Source: Paenibacillus oceani
GTDB taxonomy: Bacteria > Bacillota > Bacilli > Paenibacillales > NBRC-103111
Length of the DNA stretch: 64,000 nt
NCBI RefSeq assembly: GCF_014705615.1
Contig: NZ_JACXJA010000010.1
Coordinates: 124,001 to 188,000, forward strand
Direction: 5' to 3'
Below are positions 36,714 through 45,503 of this stretch, one piece after another (positions within the stretch are counted from its first letter, which is position 1; each line of letters begins with the position of its first letter). The notes below the pieces were generated by a model. It saw only the letters and a list, made by a program, of their open reading frames with translations, searched no databases and was not told the DNA's origin. Both the position numbers and the translations under genes were made by a program.

Positions 36714-38151
36714 TTACACGCTCACAGGCAGTACGACTTCCACCGTCGTTCCTTTGCCGATCACACTGGTGACCGCGATTTTCCCTCCGTGATCGCCAAT
36801 GATTTTATAACACATCATCAGCCCGAGTCCTGTCCCCTTTTCCTTTGTCGTATAAAACGGCTCCCCCAAGCCTGCGGATCTGTTCCTCCCTAATGCCGTC
36901 ACCCTGATCTATAATCCGGATACGCACATGCTGATGAGGCTGCGCCGAAGCGACGACACGAATCGCTCCGCCGTTTGGCATCGCCTCAATCGCATTTTTG
37001 AGCAGGTTAATAAAGACCTGCTTGATCTCCACCTCCGAGCATTTGATGAACGGGAGCGCTCCCTCCGATTCGAAAACGATTTGGACATTGCTTATAGCGG
37101 CCTGCGATTCCAGTAAGTTGATAACGTTCAGCACAATCACCGCCAGATCCTGTGTGCGGAGACTGGTTACGTGCGGCTTGGCAATAAGGATCAGCTCGCT
37201 GACCATACTGTTGATCCGATCCAATTCAGAAATTAAAATATCGTAATATTCCAGCTTCCCGCTACCGCTTGAATGCATCAGCTGCAGCAGCCCGCGCAGC
37301 GTCGTTAACGGGTTGCGGATCTCGTGAGCCAATCCGGCGGCCAATTGGCCGACCACATTTAATTTATCGGCTTTTTGCAGAAAGTCCTCCGCTTTTTTTT
37401 GTTCCGATATATCTCTCGTTATACCGGCCAGAGCAATCACTATACCTGCCGCATCTTTAATTGGCGATATGGTGATGCAGACATGAAGCAACTCGCCGTC
37501 TTTTCGCTGCCGGACCGCTTGTTGATTGACGATATGATTCCCGGCTTCCAGCATGGTGCAAATGACGCCCAGCTCATGCTTTAAATAATCGGGGTAGATC
37601 GGCAGCTCCCGCCCGACCAGTTCTTCTTCCGTCCACCCGTACATGTTCAGGTAAGCGGCATTTGCCCGGATCACTTTGCCCGCCGTGTCCGTCACGCATA
37701 TGCCGTCTGCGGAATTTCGGAACAGCGAATCCAGCAGCTCCTTGGTCGCTCTTAATTCTTCCTCCGCGCGTTTCCGCTCCGTAATATCAACACAGGAAGC
37801 GACTACCTCGACGATCTTGCCGGACACTCGAATTGGTCTCAGCGAAGCGAGATAAGAGACTCCGCCGATTTCCCCCTCGTAGGTCACATTTTCTTCACCT
37901 TCCCAGGCGCGCGCGTAAAACGTTTCTTTCCGAATCGCGATCTGGGCCGGATAAAACTCGATAAGTTCCCTGCCCACCACCTCTTCCGGCGTTAAACCCA
38001 GCTTCAGCAGCAGCCTTCCGGTGCAATACGTATGGATAAACTTGCCCCCTGTTTTGTAAAAACGGAACGTCATCCCTTGTTGTTCCCGTAACGTTTCTTC
38101 GAGCTCCAACTGCACCAGTTGCTGGTCCCCCTCGCCGTCTAGAGTGCTCAT
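36714..38151 (-). pseudogene. PAS-domain sporulation-type histidine kinase, frameshifted
   Basis: Soluble sensor kinase with two PAS domains (EFYPAQIAIRKETFYAR region; LLDSLFRNSADGICVTDTAGKV), then HisKA with QLAAGLAHEIRNPLTTLRGL (phospho-accepting His), and a HATPase with N-box INLLKNAIEAMPNGG and DQGDGI. After QIRRL the frame breaks: the continuation [22 protein letters not shown] lies one base out of frame and runs to 36714. The break is a run of five C on the plus strand (36863-36867) where four would restore the reading frame. The ATG at 38151 has GAGGTG eight bases upstream. It resembles KinB/KinE-type kinases feeding Spo0A. The break may be a sequencing error, phase variation or a real lesion. 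Confidence 0.85.
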
Positions 38152-38342
38152 CAACCATTCACCTCGGATAGTCAAGTTAGGTTTCGACGATTCTCGAACG
38201 TCACTTCTTTTCTCGTAACGGGGTTTTTCTTAATGAAGTAACTCCTGTGGCGGTCAGATTCGATGTTGTATTCTACATGTAAATTAACATTTATCATCCC
38301 ATTTGATCAATGGATAGTTTCCGGCTTTTCGAAGCAGACGCC

Positions 38343-38380
38343 AAAAAAGCAAAAAAGCCGGCAGACGAACGCTGCCTGGC
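38343..38380 (-). terminator. Terminator after the anti-sigma-like gene
   Basis: Stem GCC-GGCAG / CTGCC-(T)-GGC (38357-38364 with 38372-38380), followed on the minus strand by two runs of six T. It lies about 90 bases past the stop. Confidence 0.65.
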
Positions 38381-38470
38381 TCCTTTGCTTCTTGATCTGT
38401 GCGGTTTTGGTTTCTCTGCCCCAGTCGTCTCCCGGACCGGGTTCCTGCATGGGAGACCGGCTCCGGCATT

Positions 38471-39622
38471 TTAGTTCAGGTTGATGATTCTGCCTGTAAT
38501 AACGCCCTGCTCGTCTTTATGAAACTGCATGGCTTTATACGTATCCTCCGACCCGCTGAACTGGACGGAGTCCGAGAAGCCCGTCTGGCCTTCCTCGAAC
38601 AAGATGCCGGGGGCCAGCGTAACGCGCCAACCATCATGATCATAGTGAATATATCCTTTTTGGTCGATAGTCGCTGCTTTGACGGATTCGGGTACGACTG
38701 TGCCTTCAGGCATCTTTTTCTTCCATTGTTCCAGACGGTATGCATGCTCCGCTCCGGCTTCATCGGCAGGCGCAGCCCGGCCGGAAGCGTCGCCGGCGGA
38801 GTGCGGTTCCTTCAACAGTTTCTGCAGATACGCTTCGGCCTTGGCGGGGTCGGCCTTCGCTTTATTCAGAGGCAGGTCGAACAGGATCGAGCTTCCTTGA
38901 AAGTCGGCTCTCGGTCTAATTTCGCCCGTACTTTCCTCATAGGCAAATGCTTCGTTGGAATAAAAGGTGCTGCCGCTAATAATCGCCAAATACACTCCCC
39001 GGTCGGCGAACATTTCCACTCCGTCGCATTCGATCAGCCTGTACATCGTTCCGTCGATCACCACTTCGCTATAACCGCCGTTCATCGTAACGATGTTTAC
39101 CTGCCAGGGCTTCTGGCCTTTAATCAGAGGCGAGATAAAAAATGGAACTTGGCCGTATTCCGGATCGGTTGCCGCGGGCATCGGGCCGCCATCTTGTCTG
39201 GCGATCGAAACGACGGCATACGTTCTGTCGGGATTCAAACGCTGCGACGTGCTGTTAAATTCCGTTAGTCCCGCACCGGAGACGATCCCGTGCAAGGTAA
39301 ACGTATAGTCGCCGGCAGCGGCGGATTGATTGATTTCGATCGCGTCGGCGCTTTCGAAAGCTTTGGCCAATAGTTGCTGGCCCAGACGCTCAGCCACCTG
39401 TTTGGAGCTGAATAGCTGCGTGGCGGCAATAGCCGTTATCGATATAACAATCGTGAAGACGGCGGCCAAGACGCCGGCGGAAATCCTTTTCCTATATCCT
39501 CGCTTCATCGCAGTTCGCTCCTTATACAAATGGATAATGCTTTCGTTCAAGCTATCGCCCGGTTCCTCCGTTGAAGCGAGAGCTTGCTTGAACATCCGGT
39601 CCCATTTCGTGGGATCGCTCAT
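38471..39622 (-). CDS. Transmembrane anti-sigma-like protein (DUF4179 type)
   Basis: 383 residues. A cytoplasmic N-terminal ~45 residues (DRMFKQALASTEEPGDSLNES...) is followed by one membrane helix (AGVLAAVFTIVISITAIAAT, about residues 49-68) and a large extracytoplasmic domain rich in beta strands. This is the layout of anti-sigma factors that hold an ECF sigma factor at the membrane. The ATG overlaps the stop of a sigma-factor remnant (ATGA at 39619-39622), the classic arrangement of a sigma/anti-sigma pair. Since the sigma gene has lost nearly everything, this protein now appears to be an orphan. Confidence 0.75.
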   Translation of the reverse strand: MSDPTKWDRMFKQALASTEEPGDSLNESIIHLYKERTAMKRGYRKRISAGVLAAVFTIVISITAIAATQLFSSKQVAERLGQQLLAKAFESADAIEINQSAAAGDYTFTLHGIVSGAGLTEFNSTSQRLNPDRTYAVVSIARQDGGPMPAATDPEYGQVPFFISPLIKGQKPWQVNIVTMNGGYSEVVIDGTMYRLIECDGVEMFADRGVYLAIISGSTFYSNEAFAYEESTGEIRPRADFQGSSILFDLPLNKAKADPAKAEAYLQKLLKEPHSAGDASGRAAPADEAGAEHAYRLEQWKKKMPEGTVVPESVKAATIDQKGYIHYDHDGWRVTLAPGILFEEGQTGFSDSVQFSGSEDTYKAMQFHKDEQGVITGRIINLN

Positions 39623-39755
39623 GAGAGCTCCACCTCCAATATTTGTTTCATCGCTTTGCGGGCGTGGTATAACCTGCTCTTGACCGTACCTGAGGGAATC
39701 TTCAATGCCGATGCGATCTCATCGACGGACACCGGAGCCGACTGCTTACGGCATG
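39619..39755 (-). pseudogene. 5'-truncated ECF sigma factor (region 4 only)
   Basis: About 40 codons remain, reading VDEIASALKIPSGTVKSRL then YHARKAMKQILEVELS and stop. This is the helix-turn-helix of sigma region 4, with the usual SRLYHAR ending. Homology stops just upstream of SVDEI, where an unrelated terminator hairpin begins (39757-39790). So the gene lost region 2 and its promoter by deletion. The stop overlaps the anti-sigma-like gene start. Confidence 0.8.
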
Positions 39756-39756
39756 C

Positions 39757-39790
39757 AAAAAAACGCCCCTCGTTGATAACACGAAGGGCG
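39757..39790 (-). terminator. Terminator-like hairpin abutting the sigma remnant
   Basis: On the minus strand, ACGCCC / GGGCGT arms with an inner CGT/ACG pairing are followed by seven T (39763-39757). No minus-strand gene lies upstream of it, so it seems to be the orphaned end of a deleted gene fused to the sigma remnant. Confidence 0.6.
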
Positions 39791-40003
39791 TCGCTTCCGG
39801 CTACAGACTCCGACTACGATTCGGAATCCCTGTCGTCCCGCTTGAACCGGCAGGCTGAATCGGCCGGTCAGTTGAGGCGCGACAACAAACAGGTTTCGTT
39901 GTAGAATCGTTAAGAACCGTTTGGATTGTTAATGTAAGTTTGAAAGCCCTTCCAATATAATGAATCCAGTAGACCACATATAAAGGAAGGGGACATTGTA
40001 CTC

Positions 40004-41344
40004 ATGAGGAACAGGAAACTAGGCATAGCGGCTATGCTGCTTGCGGCTGTGTCGGCGGCCGGCTGCGGCGGCAATACCGGGGGGACGGACAATCCGGGAG
40101 CAGAGAAGGCGGAAGGGAAAGCATTTAACTATGGGCAGTCCGCTACATTGACGTTTTACAATAACATCGGGGTTCCGGATTCATATTTTACAGACTATAT
40201 CGAACCTCACGTGAAGAAGAAGTTTCCCAACGTTACGCTTACCTACATCAGCAGCGCGGTCAAAGAAAATACGATGGAAAACTTTGTGACGGCCGGTACG
40301 GTGCCCGATATTATATTGACTACAGACAGTTCCCTCATCCGCTATATGGATCTTGGCGTCATGCAAAATCTCGATCCGGTCGCCAAAACGAACGGCATCG
40401 ATCTGAACGTATTTCGCGACGATATGATCCAGACGCTTCGCGGTTATTCCGACAAGGGCGAGCTGTATGTGCTTCCCTGGACATTCGGCACGTATGCGCT
40501 CTTCTACAACAAAGATATATTCGATAAATTCGGGGTCGCTTACCCGAAAGACGGCATGACCTGGGATTCGCCGGAATTTAAAGCGATTGTCGAGAAATTA
40601 AGCCGGACGGACGGCGGCGTTCCGTATCGTGGACTGGAAATCAATATGGGCGGGTTAATCGGACAAAATCAGCTCTCCCTCCCGCTGGTGAATGCCCAGA
40701 CGGATAAAGCCGCCGTGAATACGGACGAATGGAAGAAATTGATCGAAACGTATAAAGCGTTTTACGAGATTTCCGGCAATCAAAAGCCCGATTCGGCCAC
40801 CTTTGACGGTGCAAAAGCGTTCATCGAGGAGCGTTCGGCCGCGATGTGGGTCGGCAACGCGGTATATCCCCGCCTGATCGATCTGGAGAAGAAAGGGGAC
40901 GGCTTTAACTGGGACATCGTCTCCGTGCCGACATTCAAGCAGACTCCGAATACGACCATTCAGTACGGCGGAGCGTTGTACGGCATTTCTTCCATGGGCG
41001 GCAACAAAGATTTAGCCATGCATATCATTTCCATGCTGACATCCGCCGAAGTTCAAACCGAGGGAGGCCGTCTGCTGAGATATCCGACGCTGAAAGCGGT
41101 GGATGTCAAGGAAGCGTTCGGCAAGGGCGAAAGCTTCCTCGATCAGAAAAATATGAAATCGCTGCATATGACGAAAATTGCATCGTCGCCGAAACCGACG
41201 AAATACGACTCGATTGCGAGATCCGTGCTAAGCGGTAAAGTGAACGAAATTTTAAAGGGTGTCAAGGATACGAACACGGCGCTCCGGGAAGCCGAGGAAG
41301 AAATCAATAAAAAGATCGCGGAACAAAAAGCGGCGGGCAAATGA
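40004..41344 (+). CDS. Extracellular solute-binding lipoprotein, family 1 (SBP-2)
   Basis: 446-residue sugar-binding receptor with a lipobox SAAGC (Cys near residue 22). It shares with its paralogs the LFYNKDIFDKF and PKDGMTWD blocks and a Glu-rich C-terminal helix (LREAEEEINKKIAEQ). A TATAAT lies at 39956-39961 and GGAAGGGG 11 bases ahead of the ATG. It is convergent with an AraC gene only 20 bases away. No permease genes are near. The ligand is unknown; sugars are typical for the family. Confidence 0.92.
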   Translation: MRNRKLGIAAMLLAAVSAAGCGGNTGGTDNPGAEKAEGKAFNYGQSATLTFYNNIGVPDSYFTDYIEPHVKKKFPNVTLTYISSAVKENTMENFVTAGTVPDIILTTDSSLIRYMDLGVMQNLDPVAKTNGIDLNVFRDDMIQTLRGYSDKGELYVLPWTFGTYALFYNKDIFDKFGVAYPKDGMTWDSPEFKAIVEKLSRTDGGVPYRGLEINMGGLIGQNQLSLPLVNAQTDKAAVNTDEWKKLIETYKAFYEISGNQKPDSATFDGAKAFIEERSAAMWVGNAVYPRLIDLEKKGDGFNWDIVSVPTFKQTPNTTIQYGGALYGISSMGGNKDLAMHIISMLTSAEVQTEGGRLLRYPTLKAVDVKEAFGKGESFLDQKNMKSLHMTKIASSPKPTKYDSIARSVLSGKVNEILKGVKDTNTALREAEEEINKKIAEQKAAGK

Positions 41345-41364
41345 TTCGGAGCCCCGCCCTCTCC

Positions 41365-42153
41365 CTATAGCTGCTTTCTTCGCTTCACCATGGCAGACGG
41401 CGGCTCGCCGCACCATTTTTTAAACATCCGGTTGAAGTAGGTAGGGTCGCAATAACCAAGGTAATCGGATATTTCGGCCACATTCATACTGGTGTGCAGC
41501 AACAAATCCTGGGCAGTCGTCGTGCGCATCTGATGGACGTATTCGATCGGCGTTTGTCCGGTCACTTCTTTAAAAATCGTACTCACATAATTCGGGGTCC
41601 GGCTGACATGCCGGGCCAGCTGTTCGATTTTGATCTCCTCTCTGAAGCGGGCCAATATATAATTTTCCATTTCCTTGACCACCATCCATTTATGAGGAGC
41701 GATATTTTGCTTTCGAATATCGTCCAGCACCGCTCCGACCAGTTCCATCGCTATGCCAGTGCTCGTCACTTCGCGGAATGTCGTCTGGGTTCGCCATGCG
41801 CGGTACAACGTGGCCATCCGCTGCCTGAAATATTCGAAACGCCGCAATTTGACCGGCGTGTTCGCAATCCGGTTGATTTCCTTGGCGAGCGAAGGTTCGG
41901 CGGAACTGTCCATTCTGAAATGAGCGGAATATTTTCGATGCGGGGGAAACTGGCCGTTGGTGCCGATCCGATTGGTCCGATCGCGAATAAACATGATTTC
42001 CCCTTTGTTCATTTGGACGGTGGCTGAATTAAGCGAATACAAAAACTGGCCTTCCGCAGCCAACAGAAAGATGTAGTTTTCGTTCTGCGGGCGCGTTACA
42101 TGCCAGTTCGGGATAAGATCATCGTAATAAACGCCATCCAGTACTATCGACAC
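41365..42153 (-). CDS. AraC-family transcriptional regulator
   Basis: 262 residues. N-terminal cupin-type sensor (FLLAAEGQFLYSLNSATVQMNKGEIMFI). C-terminal double helix-turn-helix: IKIEQLARHVSRTPNYVSTIF with FKEVTGQTPIEYVHQMR, then MNVAEISDYLGYCDPTYFNRMF, ending KKWCGEPPSAM. It probably responds to a sugar and is paired tail-to-tail with SBP-2. Confidence 0.9.
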   Translation of the reverse strand: MSIVLDGVYYDDLIPNWHVTRPQNENYIFLLAAEGQFLYSLNSATVQMNKGEIMFIRDRTNRIGTNGQFPPHRKYSAHFRMDSSAEPSLAKEINRIANTPVKLRRFEYFRQRMATLYRAWRTQTTFREVTSTGIAMELVGAVLDDIRKQNIAPHKWMVVKEMENYILARFREEIKIEQLARHVSRTPNYVSTIFKEVTGQTPIEYVHQMRTTTAQDLLLHTSMNVAEISDYLGYCDPTYFNRMFKKWCGEPPSAMVKRRKQL

Positions 42154-42252
42154 GGCAACGCCCTCCCAGTCTTGTAACGAATGATTTCACTTCGCAGAAG
42201 CATAATCCTTCCACCACTTACGGACCGATAAACGTCCCGCTCGGCCGGATTC

Positions 42253-42296
42253 GAAGAGACTGACTGAAAGCGGACCGCCGCATCGTCAGTCTCTTC
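42253..42296. repeat. 12-base perfect inverted repeat after the amidohydrolase gene
   Basis: GAAGAGACTGAC (42253-42264) and GTCAGTCTCTTC (42285-42296) with a 20-base spacer. It is placed where a terminator for the amidohydrolase operon would be, but no T-run follows on either strand, so its role is open. Confidence 0.6.
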
Positions 42297-42334
42297 CTCC
42301 TATTAACGTCTGGCCGCCTCACCGGAAGGAATGG

Positions 42335-43402
42335 TTAAGCCAGCTTGAACAATGTTCTGGCGTTTTCGCTTAATATTTTTTTTCGTTTCTCCACCGGAAG
42401 CTGCTTCAAAATTTTCATCGGGTCGTCGAAATCCCAATGCGGATAATCGCTGGAGAACAGCAGCATGTTTTCGGCATCGAACATTTCGAACATCATGGCC
42501 AGATGTTTCGGGTTATCCGGCTCCTCGATCGGCTGTGTCGTCATGAAGATGTGGTCCCGGACGTATTCGCTCGGCATCCTTTTCAGCCATGGATTGGACG
42601 AGCGCAGCGCCTTGAAGTTTTTGTCCAGTCTCCACAGCAGCGGAGGAAGCCACGAGACCCCGCCCTCGCTGAGCACAAGCTTGAAATTAGGAAACTTCTC
42701 GAATACGCCCTCGCATACAAAGCTGACCAGATGCGCCATATAAGTCTGCGGCAGGCACGTATGCCACTCCAGGTAGTTCGACACATAACCGACGGCGGTC
42801 GGCGGATTGAAGATACCGGACCCTTCCGCCCCGGGATGAATTACTAGCGGCAGATCGTTGCGCTGGCATGCCTCATAGATCGGATGGAAGAAACGTTGCC
42901 CATACGGCATTCGCGATCCGCCGACAATCGAGACGCCGACGATGTCAGGATGGGGACCGATCCGGTCGATCTCTTTCGCCGCCTGAAGCGGATCTTGCGT
43001 CGCTACGCACAAAAACCCTTTAAATTTAGGACTATACGATAGCCACTCGGCAATTTGGTAATCGTTATAGGCACGGCATAGAGCCGCCGCGTAGTCCGCA
43101 TCCGCAAAAGCTGATACCGCGATAATTCCATCCGAGCACAGCAGCGCGTAATCCATGTTGTAAGGCTCGATCAATTGTTGGATCATATACTCCGGGTCCG
43201 CTCCGACCGGCAAGCCGCTGGGCGGATTCGCATCTTTGCGCTTATTGCCGATCGGGGTCGCGTAAGGCAGCCCGCCTCCGCGCAGTACCGCCTGACTCTT
43301 CCATGTTTCCTCCAGATAGGGAAAGAGATCCTTGCCGGTGCGAAATTGGTTGTGCACATCGCAATCAATGACCCGCAATACTTCTTCTTTTTCCATATGC
43401 AT
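42335..43402 (-). CDS. Amidohydrolase family 2 metal-dependent hydrolase/decarboxylase
   Basis: 355-residue TIM-barrel protein of the aminocarboxymuconate-semialdehyde decarboxylase-like group. The N-terminal metal motif reads VIDCDVHNQF, where many relatives have D-x-H-x-H, so the second His is replaced; such DVHN members form a known subgroup. Other motifs are LPLVIHPGAEGSG (a metal His) and LLFSSDYPHWDFDDP near the C-terminus. GGAGGAG lies eight bases upstream. It follows the Rieske gene by 15 bases, so both probably act on the same small, perhaps aromatic, compound; the substrate is unknown. Confidence 0.85.
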   Translation of the reverse strand: MHMEKEEVLRVIDCDVHNQFRTGKDLFPYLEETWKSQAVLRGGGLPYATPIGNKRKDANPPSGLPVGADPEYMIQQLIEPYNMDYALLCSDGIIAVSAFADADYAAALCRAYNDYQIAEWLSYSPKFKGFLCVATQDPLQAAKEIDRIGPHPDIVGVSIVGGSRMPYGQRFFHPIYEACQRNDLPLVIHPGAEGSGIFNPPTAVGYVSNYLEWHTCLPQTYMAHLVSFVCEGVFEKFPNFKLVLSEGGVSWLPPLLWRLDKNFKALRSSNPWLKRMPSEYVRDHIFMTTQPIEEPDNPKHLAMMFEMFDAENMLLFSSDYPHWDFDDPMKILKQLPVEKRKKILSENARTLFKLA

Positions 43403-43417
43403 CTTCTGTTCTCCTCC

Positions 43418-43774
43418 TTATTGGCCGATAACTACACACACTTGGCCATCTGTAATCTGAACCGGATACTTTCTCGCGCGGACCTTGTCGCTGAACAGCG
43501 ATTTGCCCGTCTTCAAGTCAAACTCCCATCCATGCCAAGGACAGCGGACAATCTCCTGATCCCGGCCGTATATAAATTCATAAACGCCCGATTCAAGCGT
43601 CGTGCCGCACACGGGCCCCCTGCACAGCTCCGCGCCTTGATGGGGACAGTAGTTGTGAATGGCAAAATACTCCCCATGTACGTTGTAAATGCCGATCGAG
43701 CGGCCTTCCACCTCGACGACCTTTCTCGTCCCGACCGGTATTTCGCTTGCGGCCGCTACTGGGAACAATGTCAT
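43418..43774 (-). CDS. Rieske [2Fe-2S] ferredoxin-like protein
   Basis: 118-residue electron carrier. The cluster ligands are complete: CPHQG (C-x-H) and CPWHGWEF (C-x-x-H) about 20 residues apart. It resembles ferredoxin components of Rieske oxygenases, but no oxygenase subunit or reductase is nearby. It is the first gene of an operon with the amidohydrolase. AGGAGGAG precedes the ATG. Confidence 0.9.
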   Translation of the reverse strand: MTLFPVAAASEIPVGTRKVVEVEGRSIGIYNVHGEYFAIHNYCPHQGAELCRGPVCGTTLESGVYEFIYGRDQEIVRCPWHGWEFDLKTGKSLFSDKVRARKYPVQITDGQVCVVIGQ

Positions 43775-44087
43775 CCTGCTCTCCTCCTGATAAGACTGGT
43801 AACGAACGGATCTACAAGAAGTTCGCTATTGGCTTTCATTATAGAGTGAATGGCTTGGAACAGCGATAAACAATACCTCCGGATCTGAACGATTCTACGA
43901 TTCATTTAAAAAAGGATACAAAAAAATCGCCCGACCTGGCAATAAGCCATCAAGGGAGCGATCGCATTATATATCTATAGGTAACTCGTGCAATTCGTAC
44001 AACTCGTCCATACCGTCCCGAGGAACACACCCCCGAACCTGTCGAAAATATCCTTGACCGAACCATTAACTGGAAAGTTCTAAACTG
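43775..44087. other. Intergenic region: Rieske promoter side and GNAT terminator
   Basis: 313 bases without a gene. A minus-strand TATAAT (43843-43838) faces the Rieske operon but lacks a clear -35. At 43920-43962 the minus strand has a two-part hairpin (ATCGC/GCGAT outer, TGGC/GCCA inner) followed by seven T, a likely terminator for the GNAT gene. Confidence 0.45.
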
Positions 44088-44681
44088 CTATTTCGTATAC
44101 CTCAACGATACAATGTGATTGATCCCGATATTCTTTGCCCGTTTCATTGGAATTTGCTTGCGTTTGTATTCTTCAAAACCTAACTTTTGATAAAGTTTCA
44201 TGGCTGGAATATTGGTATCGGCGACTTCTTCAATCAAGTAAACCTTATAAGGTGTATGCTCGAGGATATGACGAATCAATTGGGAAGCCACGCCTTGCCC
44301 CCTGAATTCGACGGCCGTCCCCACAAATTCGATGGAGCCTGACTCGTGTAAAGGATAAACAAAGGAGGTTTCAAACTCTTTTTTCAAGAAAATACCGGCC
44401 ATTGTGCCTTTATAAAAGCCTAAATGTTTGCGAAGTTCCTTGTTATCCAGTTTTACCGAAAGTGAAGTTCCGTCTGTGCAGGCCGCCATACCGACCACTT
44501 GCCCCTTGTGCAAAGCCACATAAAATTGATCCAAAACGAAGATGTGGGCAAACGCTTCAGCAATCTTATTCGGATCCTTGGAGAAAAAACCAAGCCACTG
44601 GGTGAATCCCTCTGCGAATATTTCAGCTATACCTCGCCTCACATCAAACTCAGCCTGATCGGCTCTAACCATGTTAAGCAC
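44088..44681 (-). CDS. GNAT-family N-acetyltransferase
   Basis: 197 residues. The acetyl-CoA loop is visible as VEFRGQGVASQLIRHIL near residues 128-144, followed by YLIEEVADTNIPAMKLYQKLGFEEYKR, the standard motif A/B region. The substrate is unknown. It starts with GTG, with GGGAG about nine bases upstream, six bases after the TetR gene on the same strand, so both are in one operon and probably under that repressor. Confidence 0.88.
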   Translation of the reverse strand: MLNMVRADQAEFDVRRGIAEIFAEGFTQWLGFFSKDPNKIAEAFAHIFVLDQFYVALHKGQVVGMAACTDGTSLSVKLDNKELRKHLGFYKGTMAGIFLKKEFETSFVYPLHESGSIEFVGTAVEFRGQGVASQLIRHILEHTPYKVYLIEEVADTNIPAMKLYQKLGFEEYKRKQIPMKRAKNIGINHIVSLRYTK

Positions 44682-44687
44682 GCAAGG

Positions 44688-45299
44688 TCACTCCCTTCCA
44701 TTAAATAGAAATGCGGTAAGAACGGATGGTGAGGGCATAGTAAAGTTACACTTCAGCAGTACTTTCATCTCAGCCAACCCCTGAATCGATGCGTATAAAA
44801 AAACGGCCATCTCCTGTGCATCGCCCGAGCAAATTTCCCCAAGCTGCTGCCCCTGACGAATGAGCTGTGCCGTAGTATCCAGCAGCCTGGCATTAACCCG
44901 AAGAATCTCTTCATAGGATTCAGAAGCTGTGGCAGCGCCAGCTAACAGCGATTGATGGATAAGGATCAGCAGATGGGCCAGTTCCTCCCCATGGATCATG
45001 TCGGAGTAGACTTCGTCTACAAACTGTGTCAATAACGTTTTAGGGGATTGACCGGATTCGAAGAAAGCAATATTACGTTTCAAACCTTCAACAGCGTAGG
45101 CAACCAATTCTTGAAATAACTGATCCTTCGTTTTGTAATGACGATACAACAAACCGATACTAATACCGGCTTTATCCGCGATATCCTGAACATTCGTTGA
45201 ACCGAAACCTTGATGCACAAATAACTGCATCGCAGCTGAATGGATTTTTTCCCTGGTGGCCTTGCGCATTTCTTCAAACTGTTCCTTGCTGCGTGGCAA
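44688..45299 (-). CDS. TetR-family transcriptional regulator
   Basis: 203 residues. N-terminal helix-turn-helix TNVQDIADKAGISIGLLYRHY, with AAMQLFVHQGFGS before it. The C-terminal domain is helical. TTG start with AAGGGG eight bases upstream. A near-perfect palindrome over its own -10 box (45318-45337) suggests autorepression, controlling itself and the downstream acetyltransferase. Confidence 0.9.
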   Translation of the reverse strand: MPRSKEQFEEMRKATREKIHSAAMQLFVHQGFGSTNVQDIADKAGISIGLLYRHYKTKDQLFQELVAYAVEGLKRNIAFFESGQSPKTLLTQFVDEVYSDMIHGEELAHLLILIHQSLLAGAATASESYEEILRVNARLLDTTAQLIRQGQQLGEICSGDAQEMAVFLYASIQGLAEMKVLLKCNFTMPSPSVLTAFLFNGRE

Positions 45300-45317
45300 A
45301 CGAATCGCCCCTTTTTT

Positions 45318-45341
45318 ATGAGTGAATATTTACTCATTATA
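45318..45341 (-). promoter_or_regulatory. TetR operator overlapping the -10 box
   Basis: ATGAGTGAATATTTACTCAT (45318-45337) is symmetric at 18 of 20 positions and overlaps a minus-strand TATAAT (45341-45336), about 20 bases ahead of the TetR start. This is the usual place and shape of a TetR autoregulatory site. Confidence 0.6.
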
Positions 45342-45503
45342 AATTAAAAAAAACGGAATAACAAGACTCAATTCCATTTGCGTAAATCTCCATGGCAACT
45401 CTCCACTACATTCTGCTTAATCACGGAAGATATTTAGTTCAACTTGAAGACAAAAGCGGCAGCAATGCCGCCTATGTCCCTGAAGGAATAGCCTTCGGAA
45501 TTC

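Noticed and set aside
38399-39268. Plus-strand open frame of 289 codons
   Set aside because: Antisense to the anti-sigma-like gene, no ribosome site or domain; the minus-strand protein has a coherent membrane layout.
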